Origin: an uncultured Clostridia bacterium
Lineage (GTDB): Bacteria; Bacillota; Clostridia; TANB77; CAG-508
Direction: 5' to 3'
DNA length: 64,000 nt
NCBI GenBank assembly: GCA_934129785.1
Contig: CAKOWW010000007.1
Location: forward strand, 11,201-75,200
Under the pieces are notes generated by a model that worked only from the letters and a program-made list of their open reading frames with translations, made no database searches and was not told where the DNA came from. The translations under genes were made by a program, and so were the position numbers. Shown piece by piece: positions 1 to 7,721 of this stretch. How positions within the stretch are numbered: position 1 is the first letter of the stretch; each line of letters starts with the position of its first letter.

Positions 1-458
1 CGTATAACTTATCAAAAAATGGAATAAACATAGTAAGCGGATTAGCAAAAGGAATTGATAGCTATTCTCATATTGGAACACTTCAGAATGAAGGAAAAAC
101 AATTGCAGTTATTGGCAATGGATTAGACATGATTTATCCAAGTGAAAATATTTGGATAGCTAAAAAGATTATAGAAACAGGAGGAGCTATTATATCTGAA
201 TATCCACTTGGCACGAAACCAGAAAAGATGAATTTTCCAGCAAGAAATAGGATTATTAGTGGAATGAGTAAAGGAATTATTGTAGTAGAAGCAAAGGAAA
301 AGAGTGGAACACTTATAACTGTGGATTTTGCATTAGAACAGGGAAGAGATGTTTATGTAGTTCCAGGCAATATTAATTCTATTAATTCAATTGGAACTAA
401 TGAACTTATAAAACAAGGTGCTAAGATGGTTACAACATATGATGAAATTGAGGTGTAG
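1..458 (+). CDS. dprA: DNA-processing protein DprA, 3' part (5' end outside window)
   Basis: Open from the left edge in the frame beginning at base 3, so the N-terminal part is missing. The Rossmann-like DprA/Smf core is visible: VSGLAKGID near the start, then TIAVIGNGLD, and later PARNRIISG, KSGTLITV and the closing FALEQGRDVYVVPG block. The family loads RecA onto single-stranded DNA taken up in transformation and is also kept in non-competent bacteria. It lies just upstream of two tRNA genes and has no visible partner in this window. The identification rests on several clear family motifs. Confidence 0.93.
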   Translation, partial: YNLSKNGINIVSGLAKGIDSYSHIGTLQNEGKTIAVIGNGLDMIYPSENIWIAKKIIETGGAIISEYPLGTKPEKMNFPARNRIISGMSKGIIVVEAKEKSGTLITVDFALEQGRDVYVVPGNINSINSIGTNELIKQGAKMVTTYDEIEV

Positions 459-521
459 CAAGCTATTCAGAGCTTTACTTCAAAAATGACAAATTTTTTA
501 ATATTTTTTTTGAAAAATCTA

Positions 522-550
522 TTGACAATTAAAAAGAAATAAGTTATACT
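522..550 (+). promoter_or_regulatory. Promoter of the tRNA-Met/tRNA-Tyr operon
   Basis: A consensus -35 TTGACA (522-527) and a -10 TATACT (545-550) are separated by exactly 17 bases and lie 27 bases before the first tRNA. This is a sigma-A type promoter. Confidence 0.75.
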
Positions 551-576
551 TTTACTTGTGCTAAACAATAGCATAT

Positions 577-653
577 GCTCCCTTAGCTCAGTTGGTCAGA
601 GCAACCGGCTCATAACCGGTGGGTCCAAGGTTCGAATCCTTGAGGGAGCACCA
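577..653 (+). tRNA. tRNA-Met (anticodon CAT)
   Basis: A full cloverleaf is present: acceptor GCTCCCT pairs with AGGGAGC, the anticodon stem ACCGG/CCGGT holds loop CTCATAA with CAT at 611-613, the T-loop is TTCGAAT, and CCA is encoded. The first acceptor pair is normal, so this is not the initiator. An elongator Met tRNA is most likely; a lysidine-modified Ile2 tRNA cannot be excluded from the anticodon alone. Confidence 0.93.
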
Positions 654-666
654 TTTATTTTTATAT

Positions 667-752
667 GGGTAGGTGGCCGAGTGGCTAAAGGCGGCAGACT
701 GTAAATCTGTTCTCATTCGAGTACGAAGGTTCGAATCCTTCCCTGCCCACCA
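667..752 (+). tRNA. tRNA-Tyr (anticodon GTA), prophage integration target
   Basis: Class II tRNA with a long variable arm. Acceptor GGGTAGG pairs with CCTGCCC (one G-T pair), the anticodon GTA is at 701-703, the T-loop is TTCGAAT, and CCA is encoded. Its last 14 bases are the core repeated at 38792-38805, so the prophage inserted here and left the gene intact on its left side. Confidence 0.95.
739..752 (+). other. attL core (14 bp, end of tRNA-Tyr)
   Basis: The 14-mer TTCCCTGCCCACCA occurs here at the tRNA 3' end and again at 38792-38805. The flanking bases differ at both copies, so the identity is exactly 14 bp. The integrase gene lies directly inside, as expected for tRNA-targeting tyrosine recombinases. 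Confidence 0.88.
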
Positions 753-763
753 TAAAAATACAA

Positions 764-807
764 CCTTGTAATTGTTAAATACCAACAGTTACAAGGATTT
801 TTTATTT
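764..807. terminator. Bidirectional terminator after tRNA-Tyr / after integrase
   Basis: A 13-bp stem (764-776 with 784-796, one wobble) with a 7-base loop is followed by ATTTTTTATTT on the plus strand and T-rich sequence on the minus strand. It lies inside the prophage edge, so the phage supplies the terminator for the tRNA operon and probably for its own integrase. Confidence 0.75.
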
Positions 808-814
808 CTAAAAT

Positions 815-833
815 AATGCAATTTTAATGCAAC
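815..833 (+). repeat. Integrase arm-type repeat, left copy
   Basis: AATGCA-ATTTT-AATGCAAC occurs here next to the integrase stop codon and again, with one extra T, at 38640-38659 near attR. Each copy contains a tandem AATGCA. The symmetric placement near the two ends is what arm-binding sites of an AP2-type integrase would show. Confidence 0.55.
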
Positions 834-2014
834 TAGTTATTTAATGCATTAATGTAATTTATATATTTATCAATTTCGTTATCTCTAAACTTATCAAAAA
901 CAGAAGTATATGTGTTTATTGTTGTTTGTATATCTTTATGTCCTAACAATTTTTGTAATACAGGTGCAGACATACCAGCTTCAATGCATCTTGTTGCAAA
1001 AGTATGCCTTAACATGTGAGTATTGCAATCACTAGTGTTAAGATTTATTATTTTTCCATTTCTATTTATTTGGCGTTTTATACAATGAATATTAGCATTT
1101 TTGCATATTTTTTTAAATGCTATATTTATAGATGAAGGAGCTATGATTTTTCCATTTGGCTGAGTAAATATTAAGTTATAGTCATTTTTAATCATAGTGT
1201 CTAAAGAATGTTTTAAGTTATGTTTATATAATGTTGTAATAGGAATCTCACGACAAGAATTATAAGTTTTGGTAGTAGTGCCAATTATAACTTTTCCATT
1301 CATAGTTTTAGTTAAAGTTTTATTTATATCAATAATATTTTTATCTAAGTCAACATCATCTGGAGTAAGAGATAAAAGCTCTCCAATTCTCATACCTGTG
1401 TAAAGAGCAATAATGAGAATGTCTTCATAAGTTTCGCCTTTAACAGCTTTTAAAAATTCTTTTTGTTCTTCAAGTGTAAGCGCTTCTATTTTTTTGTCTA
1501 CTTTTTCTGATTTGGGTTTTAAAACATGATTCAAAGGGTTTTTATAAATATAATCTCTGTTTATAGCTTCTTTAAATATGCTTCCAAGTAATTCATATAT
1601 TTTATCAATATGTGAATTGGCATATTTTTTCTTTGTATTCATAAATTTTTGTAGTTCTGTAGGTGTAGCATTTTGAATTTTCAAGTCATAAAGATTGCTT
1701 TGCTTTATATGTTCAAATGTACCAAGTAATCTACCATAAGTTGTTTCTTTTATGTTGTTACTCTCAAATTTTTGCTTTATAATATCTTCACCTAACTGTC
1801 CAATAGTTATGTCATTTTTATCTACATATAAGTTTTTTTGTACATCAGATAATGCTAGTGTCATTTTTTCTTTTACTTCTTTTCTTGTATTTCCATATAC
1901 AGATTTACGATTTATTCTACCATCAGCTTTTCTACCAGCAGTAAATTGCCCAACCCATTTATTTAATTTTTCACTATAATATATTGTTCCTTCTCCATTG
2001 CCACGCCTTGCCAT
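833..2014 (-). CDS. int: Phage site-specific tyrosine integrase
   Basis: 393 aa. The N-terminal ~50 residues look like the AP2-type arm-binding domain (RGNGEGTIYY, KWVGQFTAG), followed by a core-binding helical domain and the catalytic domain. Catalytic motifs are TGMRIGE (first Arg), HMLRHTFATR, LGHKDIQTT, and the Tyr within NTYTSV. The length is typical of Tn916/phage integrases. The gene points toward attL at the tRNA-Tyr end and has a strong AAGGAGG ribosome binding site. It mediates integration and, with an excisionase, excision. Confidence 0.96.
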   Translation of the reverse strand: MARRGNGEGTIYYSEKLNKWVGQFTAGRKADGRINRKSVYGNTRKEVKEKMTLALSDVQKNLYVDKNDITIGQLGEDIIKQKFESNNIKETTYGRLLGTFEHIKQSNLYDLKIQNATPTELQKFMNTKKKYANSHIDKIYELLGSIFKEAINRDYIYKNPLNHVLKPKSEKVDKKIEALTLEEQKEFLKAVKGETYEDILIIALYTGMRIGELLSLTPDDVDLDKNIIDINKTLTKTMNGKVIIGTTTKTYNSCREIPITTLYKHNLKHSLDTMIKNDYNLIFTQPNGKIIAPSSINIAFKKICKNANIHCIKRQINRNGKIINLNTSDCNTHMLRHTFATRCIEAGMSAPVLQKLLGHKDIQTTINTYTSVFDKFRDNEIDKYINYINALNN

Positions 2015-2059
2015 ATTCTACCTCCTTAAAAAATAAGATAAGTATATTTCAACTTATCC

Positions 2060-2480
2060 TTAGTATATATATCCATATTTATCTTCATAAAATTTTAGAG
2101 CATTGCTCATATATTCGATTGTAACTTCGAAATATTCCGCTAGACTATAAAGTGTATTAATTCCGACTTAAAACGGCTAATTTTAGCTTTTCAAAAGGAA
2201 TTAATACAAAATATGACCACTTTTTAGCTCTATATTCTTGTTTATTAATTAAGATTTTATCAGTACAGTTAATTGAGTATGTTGCATCTTGATAATAATG
2301 ACCTAATTCTTCTGATAAAGTTTCTTTTTCTATATATGAGTTATCTATATTTGTATAATTCAATGCAATAGCATTTATTTTATCTATATTTATAAAACAA
2401 CCATAAGCATCTTCTATATAATAATCATAAATTTTAATATGTTCTTTTTCTGCTAAATCATATAAATTATTTAGATTCAT
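2060..2480 (-). CDS. ImmA/IrrE-type metallopeptidase, read through a +1 shift at CGG
   Basis: This is the phage ImmA-type partner of the repressor gene it overlaps; the family cleaves cI-like repressors. The start at 2480 is chosen because GGAGATAAAAAG precedes that ATG. The active-site region reads LSEELGHYY, the EExGH form common in Firmicutes phages. In the standard code the frame stops two codons after residue 105, at AGT-CGG-AAT-TAA. Skipping the C (base 2165) gives Gly and opens 33 more codons (LYSLAEYFEV, LKFYEDKYGY), the expected C-terminal helices of this family, for about 139 aa. It could instead be a simple frameshift mutant. Confidence 0.8.
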
Positions 2481-2862
2481 TCTTTTTATCTCCAACATCT
2501 TTTTTATTATCTTTCATAATTACTTCTAATAAGCCTTTTATTTGTTGTTTTTGGGATTCAGAAGGTGGGTTGTAATCCTTCATGCTAAACCCAATTTTTG
2601 CTAATCCTAATGGATCAGATTCTTCTGGATTTCTGATATCAGATTTTCCTAATAAATAATCTAATGTACAATTAAAAATTTCGGTCATTTTTAATTTTAT
2701 ATCATCTTTAGGAATACTGTATCCTGCTTCATAATTAGCAATAGCAGTATCATTTTTTAAACCTAATTTTTTTGATAAATCTTTTTGAGTCCATTTTTTT
2801 TCTAATCGCATTTGTTTTATCCTAATGCTTGTTAAATTTAAATTATTGTTTTCATTTTCCAT
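2467..2862 (-). CDS. Phage repressor, XRE/cI-like HTH protein
   Basis: 131 aa. The N-terminal HTH_3 domain (residues ~12-70) includes IRIKQMRLEKKWTQKDL, ANYEAGYSIP and LDYLLGKSD. The C-terminal tail is charged. It overlaps the ImmA-like gene, giving the usual repressor-antirepressor operon. Its promoter has TTTACA (2918-2923) and TATAAT (2895-2900) on the minus strand, 17 bases apart. A TTCAA-N5-TTGAA palindrome overlaps the -10, so autoregulation is likely. Start ATG at 2862 has AAAGGTG upstream. Confidence 0.92.
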   Translation of the reverse strand: MENENNNLNLTSIRIKQMRLEKKWTQKDLSKKLGLKNDTAIANYEAGYSIPKDDIKLKMTEIFNCTLDYLLGKSDIRNPEESDPLGLAKIGFSMKDYNPPSESQKQQIKGLLEVIMKDNKKDVGDKKNESK

Positions 2863-2880
2863 ATAATCACCTTTGTAATA

Positions 2881-3034
2881 TTCAATTTAATTGAATTATA
2901 GCATATTTTTTTTTGATTGTAAATACTTAAATTTCAATACTTTTGAATATTGACTACAAAAAAATTGAAGTTTTTTTTAAAAAAGTATTGACTTATTCAA
3001 AAAACTTGTATATAATCCATTCAAGAAAGTTGAA
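2881..3034. promoter_or_regulatory. Lysogeny switch: divergent promoters with TTCAA-N5-TTGAA operators
   Basis: The leftward promoter is TTTACA/TATAAT (2923-2895, minus strand). The rightward promoter is TTGACT (2988-2993) and TATAAT (3011-3016); both spacers are 17. Palindromes TTCAA-N5-TTGAA lie at 2881-2895, 2933-2947 and 3020-3034, and an imperfect copy TTCAA-AAAAC-TTGTA lies at 2996-3010 between -35 and -10 of the rightward promoter. These are the obvious binding sites for the repressor and the Cro-like protein. Confidence 0.8.
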
Positions 3035-3051
3035 GAAAGAAGGTGGGAACA

Positions 3052-3282
3052 TTGAACAAGTATGCTATATATGTAAATACTGAAGAATTGAAAAAAGCTA
3101 GATATAAGAGCAAAAAGAATTACGAAGATATGTCTAAAGAGATGGGAATGAAGAGCCCGATTAGTTATTATAATATTGAAGTAGGAATTGTAGAACCTAA
3201 AATTAGCCAGATGATTAAAATATCAGAAATTCTAAAGAGACCAGTAGCAAAATTTTTTAACTTTAAACTTCAAGAAAATTGA
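3052..3282 (+). CDS. Cro-like HTH regulator
   Basis: About 76 aa, first gene of the rightward operon. Start TTG at 3052 is preferred because AGAAGGTGG sits 6-8 bases before it; a GTG at 3043 overlaps that site. Residues ~10-65 resemble an XRE-type fold (SKKNYEDMSKEM, YYNIEVGIVEP, ISQMIKISEIL). Its position opposite the repressor and downstream of the operators suggests a Cro role. The motif match is moderate. Confidence 0.75.
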   Translation: MNKYAIYVNTEELKKARYKSKKNYEDMSKEMGMKSPISYYNIEVGIVEPKISQMIKISEILKRPVAKFFNFKLQEN

Positions 3283-3298
3283 ATAAAAGGAGAAGAAA

Positions 3299-3598
3299 AT
3301 GTCAGAAGAAGAATTAAAAAGAATAAAAGAAGAAATAAAACGAGAAATTTTGAATGAAATGACAACGAAACAATTGATAAAAGATGATACATGGACAATA
3401 TTAAAAAAAGACTTTAAGAAAATGTTTTATTCTAAAGGCTATACAGACACTAGGGAGTTAAACAAAATTTTTGATTCAATATCAACAATAGCTAGATTGT
3501 CCTTGGGTTACAGGAGAGTACAGGCAATACCAGCAGAGAAGGCAGAAGAATTAAAGCAAATAATGTACAAAGTTTTAAATATATTTCCTAAAAAATAA
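3299..3598 (+). CDS. Conserved phage early protein
   Basis: 99 aa, charged, with an N-terminal coiled coil (SEEELKRIKEEIKRE) and a compact C-terminal half (YRRVQAIPAEKAEEL). It follows the Cro-like gene and has a good AAAGGAG site. I recognise the general type as a small protein often next to phage switch regulators, but cannot name a function. Confidence 0.75.
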   Translation: MSEEELKRIKEEIKREILNEMTTKQLIKDDTWTILKKDFKKMFYSKGYTDTRELNKIFDSISTIARLSLGYRRVQAIPAEKAEELKQIMYKVLNIFPKK

Positions 3599-3687
3599 AT
3601 TTCAAAAATCTATTGACAAATAAAAACTGCGTTTTAAGAAATAAAAAAATTAATTATAAAATGCAAGAGAAGAAAGGAAGTGAAAAG

Positions 3688-3939
3688 ATGAAAGAAAAGA
3701 AATCAATAAGAACATATGAAGAATTGCCAGATACAATAACACCTTATGATTATGCAGATTGGCGTGGAGTTGGGGAGAACACAGCAAGAAATATTTTTAA
3801 TAGCAAGGGTTTTCCAAGACTTCAAGGAACTGGAGTAAAGCAATTAGCAGATAAAAGAGCAGTTTATTTATATGAGTTGGGACTAGATGAAGAAGATAAA
3901 AAAGAAGTGCTTAAAGAAATAGCAAGAGAAATAGTGTAA
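3688..3939 (+). CDS. Helix-turn-helix DNA-binding protein, excisionase-like
   Basis: 83 aa from ATG 3688, which follows AGAAAGGAAGTG; an upstream in-frame ATG lacks a ribosome binding site. The block ELPDTITPYDYADW, then GENTARNIF and SKGFPRLQ, resembles the MerR/HTH_17 fold of excisionases and small phage regulators. Role in excision is inferred from fold and position only. Confidence 0.7.
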   Translation: MKEKKSIRTYEELPDTITPYDYADWRGVGENTARNIFNSKGFPRLQGTGVKQLADKRAVYLYELGLDEEDKKEVLKEIAREIV

Positions 3940-3954
3940 AGGAAGGTGAAACAA

Positions 3955-4095
3955 ATGAAAAGAAGTTGGAAGAATTTTAGAATAGACAAAAACAAAGTTT
4001 ACATGAGAATAGGACAAGCAGTAGTATATAGCAGTTTATATATAAGTGCAGTAGCATTTATGATTTTGGGATTTTGTCAAAATACAATTTATTAG
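3955..4095 (+). CDS. Small membrane protein
   Basis: 46 aa with a basic N-terminus (MKRSWKNFRIDKNK) and one hydrophobic segment near residues 20-40. GGAAGGTG precedes the ATG. No family recognised. Confidence 0.6.
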   Translation: MKRSWKNFRIDKNKVYMRIGQAVVYSSLYISAVAFMILGFCQNTIY

Positions 4096-4108
4096 GAGGG
4101 GGAGAAAA

Positions 4109-4246
4109 TTGAAAAATAAAAATAAAGAACTATCAAAAGATAATCCTTTTAAATATTTTTGGAAATTAGCATTAATTGCATTATTCTTTATTGGAATTAG
4201 TATTGTTTTTCTTACATATATCATCAGAGTAATTTTTGGGATTTGA
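4109..4246 (+). CDS. Small membrane protein (TTG start)
   Basis: 45 aa. TTG at 4109 follows a strong AGGAGGGGG site directly after the preceding gene. A hydrophilic N-terminus precedes one transmembrane segment (residues ~17-40). Its 3' end overlaps a small minus-strand reading frame. No function can be assigned. Confidence 0.55.
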   Translation: MKNKNKELSKDNPFKYFWKLALIALFFIGISIVFLTYIIRVIFGI

Positions 4247-4354
4247 TATTTTAGTAAAAACAAAATGAATATAAAGAACAAGGGTAATAATGCCGAATGC
4301 AAATGCAAATAAAAACAATAAAGTCATAAAAGCATCAAACCAAGAAAAATTCAC
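4181..4354 (-). CDS. Small minus-strand membrane peptide, possible holin-like toxin
   Basis: 57 aa from GTG 4354, which follows GAGGTGATT. The N-terminal hydrophobic segment (FDAFMTLLFLFAFAFG) and polar tail resemble the one-helix toxins of type I systems in Firmicutes, but those are usually shorter. It lies against the direction of the early operon and overlaps the end of the plus-strand gene. It could be a chance frame, though the binding site supports translation. Confidence 0.35.
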   Translation of the reverse strand: MNFSWFDAFMTLLFLFAFAFGIITLVLYIHFVFTKISNPKNYSDDICKKNNTNSNKE

Positions 4355-4514
4355 AATAATCACCTCACTTTCGAGAAAATTATACATTATTTTTTAAAAT
4401 AAAACAAGAAAGGAGCTGAATGGAATATTTAGAAGAATAAGAGAATTACAAAGTTTAGTAAATGCAAGTAGAAATGCATTAAAAGAAGCAGAAAGCAAAA
4501 TAGAAAGATTAGAA

Positions 4515-4703
4515 ATGAGTCAAAAAGACTTAAGGTCAGAAATAGAAGATGAACATTTAGAAAATTATAAACATCATAGAAAATTGCTAGAAATAGAAAA
4601 ACTTTTACAAGAGCAAGACTATAATAGCATAGAAAATTTAAAGAACAAAATAAGAACTATACTAAATAAAAAAGAACTAGTAGACCTACCAAAATCAAAC
4701 TAG
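4515..4703 (+). CDS. Small coiled-coil early protein (true start uncertain)
   Basis: 62 aa, helical and charged. The frame is open upstream to about 4416 and that segment (FRRIRELQSLV, ALKEAESKIERLEM) reads as the same coiled coil. A strong AAAGGAG site at 4409-4415 sits before it, but no ATG, GTG or TTG follows in this frame; the nearby ATG at 4420 opens only six codons in another frame. Either a CTG start is used or the 5' end is altered. Confidence 0.5.
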   Translation: MSQKDLRSEIEDEHLENYKHHRKLLEIEKLLQEQDYNSIENLKNKIRTILNKKELVDLPKSN

Positions 4704-4776
4704 TTCAGAGACACTTAAATATATGAATCTATTGATATTATAACATTTTAAGTAATAGAAATCAAGAGGCACAAAA

Positions 4777-5198
4777 ATGATTGTAAAAGATTTAAGTACA
4801 AGTTTTTATCCATGCCCAAAGCGGACAAAATAATTTAACAATAAATAATAAAGCAAAAAGAAATACTACTAAAGTAAATCACAAGAAGCGGAACAAATGA
4901 AGTAGTAACAGACTTTTGCATTATGCCTAGAAGCACAAAATACAGTATAAGAAGAACTAAAAAATATTGTGAAAGGCATGAAATATATTATTCAAGAGCA
5001 TATAGAAATAAAAGCATAAAAGATGGACTAATAATATTTTTAACAGAAGAAGATCATAGAGGAACCAATGGAGTTCATGGAAAAAATGGGAACAAATTAA
5101 ATAGATATTTGAAAAAGGTAGCACAAAAGGCATGGATAAATTATTATCACAAAACAAAAGAAGATTTTATACAAAGATATGGAAAAAGTTATATTTAG
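4777..5198 (+). CDS. Conserved phage protein read through two CGG +1 sites
   Basis: The frame from ATG 4777 (AGAGG upstream) meets CGG at 4822 and would stop two codons later. Skipping that C opens 22 codons to a second in-frame CGG at 4889. Skipping again enters the frame of the conserved C-terminal part. Both sites are AAG-CGG-A. The product is about 140 aa. The C-terminal ~85 residues (KYCERHEIYYS, KDGLIIFLTEEDHRGTNGVH, AQKAWINYYHK, FIQRYGKSY) match a common Firmicutes phage protein related to HNH-like nucleases with conserved Cys/His. The function is not established. Confidence 0.72.
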
Positions 5199-5208
5199 GA
5201 GGCACAAT

Positions 5209-6018
5209 ATGGAAAAACCAAATTACTATTCAATAATACCAGCTAAAGTAAGATATGATAAAGATTTAATGGCAAACGCAAAATTACTATATGGAGAAAT
5301 TACAGCTTTATGTAATGACAAAGGCATTTGCTGGGCTAGAAATGAGTATTTTGCGGATTTATATGATGTTAGCAAAGAAACAATATCACGTTGGATAAGT
5401 CAATTAAATAATAAAAAATATATAAACATAAAAATGTTTTATAAAAAAGGCAGTAAAGAGATAGATAAAAGGATAATATCTATTCGACAATACCCTATTG
5501 ACGAAAACGTCAATACCTATTGTCAAGAAAATCAAAGTAATAACCTATTGATAAAAAAGTCAATACCCTATCCACAAAAAAATCAAGAGGGCATTGATGA
5601 AAACATCAAAGAGAATATTACAAGTATTAATAATAAAGAAAAAGAAGAAAGGAATTTTCAAAAAGAACTAAAAGATGTTACTGAGTTCTATGAAAATAAC
5701 ATAACGTTAATAACAGCATTTGTTTCAGAAGATATAGAAAAATATTTAAAATCAGGACTGTATTCAGACTTAATTATTGAAGCAATGAAAGAAGCGGTTT
5801 CTAGAAATAAAAGAAATTGGAAATATGTTACTGGAATATTAAATGATTGCATAAATAACAAAGTATATACAGCAAAACAATTTAAAATCAAACAAGAAGA
5901 GTTTAAATCTAATAAAACAATACATAAAAACATCAAAACAAAGGAAAAAATAGAATACGATGAAGTTGATTTTACTAATGAAGAAGAATACAAAGAAAAA
6001 ATACTAGGGAAAGGATAA
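5209..6018 (+). CDS. Phage replication initiator, HTH_36/DnaD-like
   Basis: 269 aa from ATG 5209, which follows TTAGGAGGC. The N-terminal ~90 residues form the helix-turn-helix of phage replisome organisers (YSIIPAKVRYDKDL, AKLLYGEITALC, SKETISRWISQL). A low-complexity linker is followed by a C-terminal DnaD-like helical part (WKYVTGILNDCINN). It is immediately upstream of the helicase gene, as in many Firmicutes phages, and is expected to bind the origin and load the helicase. Confidence 0.85.
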   Translation: MEKPNYYSIIPAKVRYDKDLMANAKLLYGEITALCNDKGICWARNEYFADLYDVSKETISRWISQLNNKKYINIKMFYKKGSKEIDKRIISIRQYPIDENVNTYCQENQSNNLLIKKSIPYPQKNQEGIDENIKENITSINNKEKEERNFQKELKDVTEFYENNITLITAFVSEDIEKYLKSGLYSDLIIEAMKEAVSRNKRNWKYVTGILNDCINNKVYTAKQFKIKQEEFKSNKTIHKNIKTKEKIEYDEVDFTNEEEYKEKILGKG

Positions 6019-6021
6019 AAC

Positions 6022-7269
6022 ATGTATGATGAAGATATAGAAAAAACAGTGCTTTATTACTTGATTTTTGAAAAAGAAGCAATAGTTGTAGATGAAGAAG
6101 ATTTCTTTTTACCGAAGCATAAACAAATAATTAACGCAATATTAGAACTACAAAATAAAAAAGAAGAAATCAATATTTTGAGCATAAAAGAGAAAATAAA
6201 GGGTAAAGATACAGATATTTTAAGATACATAAGCAATATAGCTGAATGCAAATATGGAAGTTCAATACAATATGCTTATAGAGAATTAAAGAGATTAAGC
6301 AAAAAAAGAAAGTTAATAAAGCTAAGCAATGAGATAAAAGAAAATGCAGAAAATGAAAGAGAAACAGAAATATACATAGAAAAAGTAATTAAACAGCTTA
6401 ATGACATAAATCAAGAGACAGAAAAGGAAAAGACGTTTTTAGATATAGTTTGCGAAACATCAGATATAATTGAAAAAAAGAGAATACAGGGAACAAAATA
6501 TGATTATAAATATTTCACAGGAATATTTGATTTAGATAAAACCACAAATGGTTTACATGAAGAAGAACTAACGATAATTGGAGCTAGACCAGGTGTGGGA
6601 AAAACAACATTTGCATTACAAATTGCACAGCATATAGCAGAAAAAGGAACAGCGGTAGGAATAGTTAGTTTAGAAATGTCAGAAACTCAAATAGTACAAA
6701 AACTAATATCTAAAGTTTCAAATATAGATAGCAATAAGCTAAGAACAGGAAATTTAAATCAATTAGAACAAGAAAAGGTGGCAATGGCAGAAGGGAAAAT
6801 ATCAGATTTACCGTTTTTTATAAATACGAGAATTAGGAATATACAAGAAATAGAAAATTATGCAAGAAGATTAAAAAATAAAAACAATTTAGGATTACTA
6901 GTAATTGACTATATTCAATTAGTGAAAAGTAAAAATAAGTTTAACAGTAGAGAACAAGAAGTTGCAGAAATATCAAGAACATTAAAATTATTAAGTTTAG
7001 AATTAAAAATTCCGATCATAGGGCTATGCCAATTAAACAGAAATGCAGCGAAAACTGAACCGACTTTGGCAGATCTAAGAGAAAGCGGGGCAATTGAACA
7101 AGATGCTGACAATGTAATTTTTATATATAAAGAAAACGATAATGAAGAAGAAAAGACAGTAGAAAATGTAGTAATAGATTTACAAAAGCAAAGAGCAGGA
7201 GGATTAACAAAAGTAACAGTTAGATTTGATAAAAAAGTAAGCGAATTTAGAAATCTTATTAGGAGGTAA
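6022..7269 (+). CDS. DnaB-like replicative helicase
   Basis: 415 aa. The N-terminal helical domain (~1-130) is followed by a RecA-like motor domain with Walker A GARPGVGKTT (~187), Walker B LLVIDYIQLV, and motifs SREQEVAEISR, LCQLNR and LRESGAIEQDAD. The family unwinds DNA at the fork as a hexamer. It starts three bases after the DnaD-like gene, so the two are co-expressed. Confidence 0.96.
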   Translation: MYDEDIEKTVLYYLIFEKEAIVVDEEDFFLPKHKQIINAILELQNKKEEINILSIKEKIKGKDTDILRYISNIAECKYGSSIQYAYRELKRLSKKRKLIKLSNEIKENAENERETEIYIEKVIKQLNDINQETEKEKTFLDIVCETSDIIEKKRIQGTKYDYKYFTGIFDLDKTTNGLHEEELTIIGARPGVGKTTFALQIAQHIAEKGTAVGIVSLEMSETQIVQKLISKVSNIDSNKLRTGNLNQLEQEKVAMAEGKISDLPFFINTRIRNIQEIENYARRLKNKNNLGLLVIDYIQLVKSKNKFNSREQEVAEISRTLKLLSLELKIPIIGLCQLNRNAAKTEPTLADLRESGAIEQDADNVIFIYKENDNEEEKTVENVVIDLQKQRAGGLTKVTVRFDKKVSEFRNLIRR

Positions 7270-7272
7270 CAA

Positions 7273-7393
7273 ATGAAAAAAGTAATAAATGAAGAAGATA
7301 TAAGAAAATCAAATGATTTAGAAAGATGCAGATTATTAATTGCAATAATAAAACGGACAAGCAGTATATACACAAGATATAAAAACTCATTAA
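7273..7393 (+). CDS. Small early protein with a CGG +1 site
   Basis: The frame from ATG 7273 (AGGAGG upstream) meets CGG at 7354 after 27 codons. In the zero frame it would run through the next gene's ribosome binding site and stop beyond its start codon. Skipping C7354 gives a 39-aa product ending at TAA 7391-7393, just before that binding site. The product is short and not recognised, so the +1 reading rests on gene spacing only. Confidence 0.55.
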
Positions 7394-7405
7394 AAGGAGG
7401 AGTTT

Positions 7406-7721
7406 ATGAATAATATAACGAGAGAAACAAGAAAAGAAAGTTTTGAAAAAATACAATTAAAAAGGAAATGTAAACTAATATATGAACAGCTAGGAAGCGG
7501 AGAATATACAGCGAGAGAATTAGCAATAAAAATGTACAATACAACTGATGAAAATGGAAATAGATTATTAAGAACCGCAGAAAGACAAGAAACAGCTCCA
7601 AGGTTAACAGAATTAGTAAAATTAGGGCTAGTTGAAACAGAAAATAAAAAATATGATGAAATAAGTGATTGCAATGTAGCAGTTTATAAAAGAAAGGAAC
7701 GGAACAAATGAAAGAGGATAA
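7406..7721 (+). CDS. Winged-helix-like early protein, ambiguous CGG near the 3' end
   Basis: About 101-104 aa. The middle (GEYTARELAIKM, RQETAPRLTELVKLGLVE, VAVYKRK) looks like a small winged-helix protein common in phage early regions. CGG at 7700 lies four codons before the zero-frame stop at 7711; with a +1 shift the frame ends at 7721. Both endings are possible because this terminus is not conserved. Confidence 0.7.

Noticed and set aside
588..785. Minus-strand frame across the two tRNA genes
   Set aside because: It is the reverse complement of tRNA sequence (the familiar AGKDSNLR-type translation) and not a gene.
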